Positions 18,137 to 26,300 of a stretch of 64,000 nucleotides of DNA are shown one piece after another (within the stretch, counting starts at the first letter, position 1; each line of letters opens with the position of its first letter). Source of the DNA: Sphingobacteriaceae bacterium (lineage in GTDB: Bacteria > Bacteroidota > Bacteroidia > B-17B0 > Aurantibacillaceae). The stretch covers positions 2,542,001 to 2,606,000 of the forward strand of contig NVQB01000001.1 in NCBI GenBank assembly GCA_002319075.1, read 5' to 3'. Both the position numbers and the translations under genes were made by a program. The notes beneath the pieces are model-generated. The model worked only from the letters and a program-made list of their open reading frames with translations. It did not search any database and was not told where the DNA came from.

Positions 18137-19962
18137 TATTTTTTAAAGAATCTTTCTATGTCGTTGTATTCCATGTCCATCATTACCACTTTGCCATTAG
18201 CCGTGTATAAAGGATTTTCGCATTGCATTAAATGATTAAGCAATAATTTCATTTCTTCGGTTTCGAGCACCTTGCCATATTTAATGCCAATGTTTTTTGC
18301 GATAGACCTGCATAAATTATCATGTTTTTCTACCTTGGCATCTATGGTATTTAATTTGTAAGTTTCAATAATTCCTTCAATGGTCTGAACCACGTTAAAC
18401 TCCTGCATGTCAACAGGAGTGCCATTTACAACAATACTATTCTTGCCGAAGATCTCAAGATCAAAGCCCAGGAATTTAAATTCTTCGAACAAACTTTTAA
18501 CCAGGGTAAAATCGTTTGCGCTCATCTCAATTTGTTCGGGAAACAATAATTGCTGAGAAGCAATACTGTTTTCCTTTTTCGAATTCATGTAATGCTCGTA
18601 AACGATCCGTTCGTGGGCCCTTTGCTGATCAACGATCATCACGTTTTGATTGTAGGCAGTAACTATGTATTTGAAATTTAACTGGAACACATTAAAATCA
18701 ATGGCTTCTTTTTTTATAGACTCCATAAATTGCTGTTCCTGTTCAGGCGCTACAGTTAGTGTATCGGCGCTGTTTTTAAATCCCTCAAACATACTTTCCC
18801 AATTTTGTTTGTTGGCCTTTTCAAGACCCGGATTGCCGGCATTGGCCGCTGAAGAATTGAAAGGATTGTAATTTGTATTGTAACTTACTTTAGGTTGCGT
18901 GTAAACTCTTCCCACCTCAGCAGTATCCTGCATACTCATTTCAGATTCAAAATCAAGCGAAGGAGAAACGTTGGCTTTTCCTAAGGCACGTTTTATAGAA
19001 CTAACCAGGAGCATGTAAACCGTTTTATCATCGGTAAATTTTACTTCCGTTTTTGTGGGATGAATATTAATATCAATGTGTTTTGGATCTAATTCCAAAA
19101 AAATAAAATATTTAGGATGTGATTGAAATCCGATCAATTCTTTATAGGCTTCGTAAATAGCATGATTTAAAAAGGGGTTACGCACGAAGCGGTTATTTAC
19201 AAAAAAATACTGTTCTTTCTTTGTTTTTACAGCGTTTTCGGGCAAACTTACATAGCCATGAATTTTTACAAAAGAAGTAGTCTCATCAATGAGTACCAGC
19301 TCTTTTTGAATATAACTTCCTAAAAGCGATTTGATGCGTTGCATTAAATTTCCGGCAGGAAGATTTAAAATTTCGTTACCATTACTCTGCAAAGTAAAAT
19401 GAATACCCGTATGCGGAATAGCAACACGCTCAACCTCATCAATAATGTGTTTTTGCTCGATCTGGTCGCTCTTTAAAAAATTTCTGCGGGCAGGAATATT
19501 GTAAAATAAATTCTTAACAATAAAACTTGTTCCCGTAGCCGTCTGGCATTCTTCCTGTGAGATGATTTTTCCACCCTCCATAACCAGGTGCTGACCCACA
19601 ACGTCTTCTTCCTGTTTTGTTTTTAATTCTACCTGCGCAATGGCTCCTATACTTGCTAAGGCCTCGCCACGAAACCCTTTGGTAGTAAGCGTAAAAAGAT
19701 CATCTGCCTTATTTATTTTTGAAGTGGCGTGCCGTTCAAAACACATACGCGCATCAAAAGGATTCATTCCTTTTCCATTATCAATTATCTGGATAAGACT
19801 TTTTCCGGCATCTTTTATAATGATACGAATATGTGTGGCACCAGCATCAATGGCGTTTTCGAGGAGTTCTTTCACCACACTGGCAGGACGCTGCACAACT
19901 TCACCGGCGGCAATCTGGTTGGCTACGTGATCTGGTAAAAGTGCGATGGTATTGCTTGACAT
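18136..19962 (-). CDS. mutL: DNA mismatch repair protein MutL
   Basis: Links MutS mismatch recognition to strand removal. The N-terminal GHKL ATPase is complete: KELLENAIDAG (catalytic Glu32, Mg-binding Asn36), DNGKGM at 61-66, and GFRGEALASIG at 96-106. The C-terminal dimerisation region (about 420-608) is recognisable, but the endonuclease motif is altered: DQQRAHE at 445-451 where DQHAxxE is usual, and the late CPHGRP block reads CENPLYTANGK. It heads an operon with two rhomboid genes. The start follows a perfect TAAATTTG box by 7 nt. Confidence 0.95.
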   Translation of the reverse strand: MSSNTIALLPDHVANQIAAGEVVQRPASVVKELLENAIDAGATHIRIIIKDAGKSLIQIIDNGKGMNPFDARMCFERHATSKINKADDLFTLTTKGFRGEALASIGAIAQVELKTKQEEDVVGQHLVMEGGKIISQEECQTATGTSFIVKNLFYNIPARRNFLKSDQIEQKHIIDEVERVAIPHTGIHFTLQSNGNEILNLPAGNLMQRIKSLLGSYIQKELVLIDETTSFVKIHGYVSLPENAVKTKKEQYFFVNNRFVRNPFLNHAIYEAYKELIGFQSHPKYFIFLELDPKHIDINIHPTKTEVKFTDDKTVYMLLVSSIKRALGKANVSPSLDFESEMSMQDTAEVGRVYTQPKVSYNTNYNPFNSSAANAGNPGLEKANKQNWESMFEGFKNSADTLTVAPEQEQQFMESIKKEAIDFNVFQLNFKYIVTAYNQNVMIVDQQRAHERIVYEHYMNSKKENSIASQQLLFPEQIEMSANDFTLVKSLFEEFKFLGFDLEIFGKNSIVVNGTPVDMQEFNVVQTIEGIIETYKLNTIDAKVEKHDNLCRSIAKNIGIKYGKVLETEEMKLLLNHLMQCENPLYTANGKVVMMDMEYNDIERFFKK

Positions 19963-19969
19963 AAACCCT

Positions 19970-19977
19970 CAAATTTA
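19970..19977 (-). promoter_or_regulatory. -7 element for the mutL operon
   Basis: TAAATTTG on the minus strand is a perfect TAnnTTTG match ending 7 nt before the mutL ATG, giving an almost leaderless mRNA. No -33 TTG is visible. Confidence 0.5.
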
Positions 19978-20122
19978 GTGAAATTTGGGTGGTTATTTTT
20001 ATCCGGAATTTTAATTAATACTAAAAGTTTAAAAGATCTATTCCACAAAAAATCAGGCAAAGGTGCAAATTATAGCGCCGTAGTTTATTCAGACAAAATC
20101 ATGCGATAAAATTCACAACTTA

Positions 20123-20150
20123 TTGACAGATTGACTATTGTGTAGTTTTG
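20123..20150 (+). promoter_or_regulatory. promoter for the giant adhesin operon
   Basis: TTG at 20123-20125, 17 nt, then TAGTTTTG at 20143-20150: a full match to TTG-N17-TAnnTTTG. The transcript would start near 20156 with a leader of about 195 nt, unusually long here. The leader holds two hairpins (20168-20194; 20202-20239) and a 10-codon reading frame, MKDFSTLFTK, at 20176-20208. The rest of the 388-bp gap (19963-20350) holds only the mutL promoter. Confidence 0.5.
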
Positions 20151-20350
20151 TGTTTTTTTGACAAAAAGCGTAAAAATGAAAGATTTTTCAACGCTCTTTA
20201 CTAAATAAGTTGTGATTTTCGGCTTTTTGATCTTATTTAAGTTGCTGATTACTAGTTCCTTAAAAAAGGTTGGGTGAAAATCAAAAATTTTGCAAAAAAT
20301 TGTTTAAAAAAATGTAGTAAGTTTAGTGTCAATATAAGAGATATTATTTT

Positions 20351-23300
20351 ATGAGATCACCACGTCTACTGGTCATTTTTTTGGCCGTATTTTCTTTTTT
20401 TAACACCGATTTATCTGCCCAGATAAATCATTTTTCTTTCGCTCCTGTTCTGGCACAAGATTCGCTCGCGGGCTTTAACGAACCCGCAGTTCAGCAGATT
20501 GCACTCAAAGAAGGAATTTTTGGATTAGCTTATCAAAACCTCCTGGCACAGAAAAAGAGAAGTTATGTAAACCTCAAATATAAACTTTACTCTACCCCTC
20601 AGGGAGCCTCTCCCATGTTGAGTTTTAGCAATGCTAAACCTATAGGTGGTGGAATGGGTGCTGTTATTAATGCATCGCCCTGCGTAAATGAAGGCTTTGA
20701 ATCTAATAGTCTTAATGGATGGTCGACAGGAAGTGGTTTTAACCTTACTAATTCTTGTGCTACAGTGGTAACAACGGGTACTAACCCGGTATTAGCTGTA
20801 ATGTCTACACCCTTTACTGACGCCGTTATAGGAACAGTTCCTAATTCGCCGTTCACAGGTTCTAAAGTTTTAAAGATTAATGATGATATTGCCGATTGGG
20901 GTGTAACAAGAATCTCACAAACTTTTCCAGTAACAACCGCTAACTTTTTGTACGAATTTGCCTACATGGCTGTAATGGCTACGCAGCACTCGTGTTGTGA
21001 ACAAACCTACATGCAAGTGAAACTTTATAATTTTCAGGGAACACCTTTATCATGCCCCCTGTTTACATTTGCGCCTCCGCCTCCATCAGGTCCTACTTGT
21101 TCTTCGCCGGGTATTGCGTGGACGTCCACAACTTCAGGAGGGTTAAACGTAGCTTATAACGCCAGCTGGCAAAACTATTCGATAGACTTAACCAATTATA
21201 TGAACCAGAACGTAACTATAGAGGTTACTGTTGCCGATTGCATTTATGGCGGACACTGGGGTTATTCTTATTTTGACTCTAACTGTAATCAACTTGGCTT
21301 TACTTTAAACGGCAGTACCTTCGTAACCGCGCCATCTCAAACGGTAAATCTCGCGGGACAATGTAGCCAAACGGCTACCATTACAGCCCCCTTTGGTTTA
21401 GCTCCCTACTCATGGACCGGCCCATCTTTTACCAGCACAAACCAAACCATTTCTACTGGTGTTCCGGGCAACTATACACTATCCATGAATCCAGCAGGAT
21501 CTTGTTTACCTATTACCCGTATTGTCAATCTTACTTTTCCACCTCCAACAACCATTACAGCATCTTCCTCTAATCTTTGTTCTTCCGGTACAAATACAGC
21601 TGCTACTCTAACAGCTGTGGGAGCATCGGCCTACACCTGGCAACCGGGGGGATCTACTTCATCCGTCATTGTCGTAAGTCCTGCTTCGACGACAATTTAT
21701 ACTGTGACTGCCCAAACAGGAACCTGCGTGGGAACATATACTACTTTGATTACCGTTAATACCGATCCGAATGTTTCTACACTCGCAAGTACTTTTAGCG
21801 TATGTCCAGGCGAAAGCGCCACCATTACCGCCTTAGGAGCGAGTTCGTATGTTTGGAATCCGGGAGGGATGACTGGAAGTATTATTGTGGTTACTCCTGT
21901 TTCAACGACTTCTTACACCACCATTGGTACTTCCACTGCAGGCTGTACGGGTAGTTTTGTCACAACAATAAACGTATCCTCGCCCTTAACATTAACGCTA
22001 CAAACTTTTGCTACACCCTCACTTTGTATAGGAGGCACACCAGTAACGGTTGTTGCAGGTGGTGCCACTACCTTTACATGGCTTCCGGGTGGATCGAATA
22101 TCTTTTTTCAGTCTCTATCGCCTACAGTAACAACTCAGTATACTGTTATCGGAGCTTCCGGAGCGTGTACTGCTACGGCAAATATTACCGTAACTGTCGA
22201 TCCGGGTCCAAGTATTACCATTACTCCTAATCCAACTATAACTTGTCCGGGAAATACCACTACTTTAACAGCTACAAGTGCGGCAGCTGTTGGATCATTT
22301 ACCTGGGCTCCCGGCGCTTCAAATGCTGCTGCCATCACTGTTACCAATGCTTTAGCGGGTGGTTATTCGGTAAGTGCAGTTAATTCTAACGGATGTAGAT
22401 CCACATTTACTTCAAATCCTAATTTAAGTCCTGTGCCGGTTATTAATGTTACCCCGGCAAGTCCTTCTGTCTGTGCTGGCGGTTCTATAACGCTTTCAGC
22501 TACAGGAGCTGTAAATTACACCTGGACGCCTACCGGTCAAACAGGTGCCAGCGCAGTCTTTACGCCAAGTGCTACTACTACTTACACAGTACTGGGTGAA
22601 AACGGCGCCGGTTGTATCGGTCAAACTACTGTTTCTATAGTTGTTGTTCCTATTCCTGTTATCAATGCTTCTGCTTCTCCAACAGCTATCTGCGCTGGAA
22701 GCTGTGCTACCATTATTCCGGGAGGTGCATCTACCTACACTATTTCAGGAGGTTCTTTTATAGTATGCCCTTCATCAAATGCAACTTTCACGGTTACCGG
22801 CAGCAGCGCAAATGGTTGTGTAAGCAATCCTATCAATGTGCCTGTAGTGGTTAACAGTCTACCTGTAATTACAGCGAGCGCTAACCCTGCATCCTTTTGC
22901 GCAGGAAGTAGCTCTACCTTAACCGCTTCAGGGGGTATCAATTATCTCTGGTCAGATGGAACGGTTGGCGCTGTAGATGTAGTTTCTCCACCGTCAAATC
23001 AAACTTTCACTGTAACAGGCGATAACGCATTCGGCTGCTCCAACTCCACAGTGGTTGCGGTAACAGTTATTCCTTTACCTGCAATTTCAATAAGTCCTGC
23101 CGCATCTACTATTTGTCCGGGAGGTTCTGTTTCTCCTTTGGCAAGCGGGGCTACAAATTATACCTGGATGCCGGGAAATATCACGGGTGCAAATCCTACA
23201 TTCAATCCTGCATCAAGTACTATATATACTGTAACAGGTGCTAATGGCGCCTGTACGGGTCAAACTTTATATCCTGTAACGGTTGCTCCTGCACCGGTTA

Positions 23301-26300
23301 TAACCGCCACTTACGTTCCGGGAACTATTTGTGCCGGCGATTGTGCTACACTCTCTACCACAGGTGCTGCTACTAACTTTATCGTAACTGGTTTAAGTCC
23401 GGTGGCATGCCCTACAATTACCACTAACTACACCGTTGTTGGTGTAAGCATTGATGGATGTTTAAGTAATACCGTTACCGGAACATTGTTCGTTAATAAT
23501 CCGCCGACACTTTTTGCTACGGCTAACCCTACGGCCATTTGCCCTGGTGATAGCTCTTTGGTTAGCGCAAGTGGCGCCGTTACCTATACCTGGTTGCCAG
23601 GTGGTATCACAACAAACTCATTTTATGCAAAACCAGGCTCTACAACTATTTACACCGTTTCGGGTACCAATGCCAGTGGGTGTGCAGGTACAACTACTAC
23701 TGAAGTGGTGGTTAATCCGATTCCTGTTGTTGGGGTAACGCCAAGTGCTACAACTATCTGTCCTGGCGATCCTGTGACACTTACAGCAAATGGCGCTTCC
23801 ACATATACCTGGGTGCCTAACCTGCCGGGAATCACCCTCATCGATTTCCCTTCAGCAACAACAGTTTATACAGTAGTAGGTTCTATAGGTACATGTACCG
23901 GTATGGCTACTGCTACAGTAACAGTGGCACCTTCGCCTGTTATTACTGCCTCATTTAATCCGCCTTCTATTTGTGCAGGAAGTTGTGCAACCCTTGTTGC
24001 AACAGGAGCTGCATCTTATTCTATAACAGGATTAAGCGGTGTTGATTGCCCGGCAATTACTACTAATTATACGGTTGTTGGAATCAGTTCTTTTGGATGC
24101 AACAGCTTACCTGTGGTTGGAACTTTAACCGTTTTACCTGCACCGAACATTTCAGCTTCGGCAAGTCCCACTGTTATTTGCGCCGGAGATATTACTACCA
24201 TTTCTGGAAGCGGCGGTGTGTCTTACAGCTTTCAGCCTGGCAATGCAACAGGACTTACTTTTGTTGATACTCCATCTGTTACAACAAACTATAGTGTAAC
24301 AGGAACAGACGCCTCGGGTTGTACGAATACAGCAGCGGTTACTGTAAGCGTAAATAGCATTCCAACCGTTTTTGCGATTGCAACACCAACAGCTATTTGT
24401 TCGGGTGATGTTGCTGTTCTCAACGCCGCAGGTGGTACTACCTACAGCTGGTCACCAGGCTTTTTATCAGGGGCTAGCGTTACAGTTTCTCCTGTTGTTA
24501 CAACAATTTACACTGTTACCGCCTTTAATGGAATTTGCAGTAATAGCACTACCGTTCAACTGGATGTGGATATTGCACCAACTGTAAGTATCACCGCATC
24601 GTCACTAACTATGTGTACAGGCGGCTCGGTATCTGTTTTTCTTAGCGGTGCTGCGAGTTACAGTTGGAGTGATGGTGCAACTGGTGCTGTTAGAGTGTTA
24701 ACGCCATCTGTTACAACAACCTATTTTATTACCGGCTTTAGTGCTAATGGTTGCGCTGGTTTGCCGGCTTCGATCACCATAACAGTAAATCCTGCTCCAA
24801 CAATTAGTGCTTCGGCTAGTCCAACTAATATTTGTGCAGGTGGAAGTTCTAATTTAACTGCAACCGGTGGGCTTAATTATTTATGGATGCCAGTTAATGT
24901 TACCGGCGCTTCTATTAATGTAAGCCCATCTGTAACAACTGTTTACCAGGTTACTGGCACAGATGCTTTTGGCTGTTCTGCTACTGACAACGTAACCGTT
25001 ACGGTATCACCAGCTCTTGCTATTACAGCAGCTGCATCACAATCTGCTATTTGTAGTGGTAATAGTACAACACTTTCAGCAACTGCCGGAGCTACAAGTT
25101 ATTCATGGCTTCCAACAAGTTTAACCGGTTCTGTTATTATCCTCGTTCCGGCTGTAAGCACTGTTTACACGCTTGTTGCTACAAATGGAGCCTGCACTAC
25201 GCAAGTAACAGTGCCGGTTGTAGTAAATTCTAGTATTTCGGTGAATGTTTCATCTACTTCTGCTAGTTTGTGTGCCGGATCATGTGCCACATTAACTGCA
25301 ACAGGCGCTTCTTCATATACTTGGAGTGACGGTTCCACTGGACCAGTAACAGTTGTTTGTCCGAGTGTAACTACTTCGTATTCTGTTATTGGCGGAGCTG
25401 GTTCTTGTACAAACTCTGCTCAAACACTAATTGTTGTAAGTTCTATACCTAATTTATCCATTAGCGGAACTCAAAATACTTTATGTCCATCAAATCCTGC
25501 TACTCTTACAGCTTCGGGCGCCTTAACCTATAGCTGGAGTACCGGATCTACCAATTCTATAATTGTTGTTGCTCCCTTAAGTACCACCATCTACACCTTG
25601 GTTGGTTTTAATTCAATTTGTAGCTCCGTTTTACAATATACACAAACGGTTGTTGCTCCAGGCAACTTCAGCATCGTAGCCAGCAGCCCTTCTATATGCG
25701 CTGGATTTACGGTAGGTTTACTTGCAGTGGGTGCTGTAGGAAATTACACCTGGCAACCTGGTACTTTTGTAGGCAATCCTTATGTTGATTCACCAACAAG
25801 TACTACTACTTATACAGCAGAACTAAACAATGGTGGATGCCCGACTACGGCTACCGTTACTGTGTTTGTTAATCCTTTACCTACTGTTAACTTAAGCGCT
25901 AATCCAAGTTCTGTTTGTGTTGGCGGAACGGTTACGGTTACTGCCTCCGGCGCTGTTACTTATAGCTGGATTCCAAGTTTGGTGGGTGGAAATACTTTTA
26001 CTGACGCTCCTTCTGTTGCTACAACATACACCGTTGTGGGCTTCGACGCAGTTGGTTGTCCGAATGCAGATACCATTACGGTTGGCATCATAAATCCAGC
26101 GGCTCTTACCGCCTCGGCAAGCGCCAACAAAATTTGTTCAGGTAGCCCGGTATCTCTTACCGCGAGCGGCTCAACAAATTACACATGGTCTCCTGGCGGA
26201 CAAACCGGAGCCTCAATTATTGAGAATCCAACTTCCACAACAGTTTATACGGTTAGTGGTGGTAACGCAGGATGCCTGGGTACAGCTACAGTTTTAGTAA

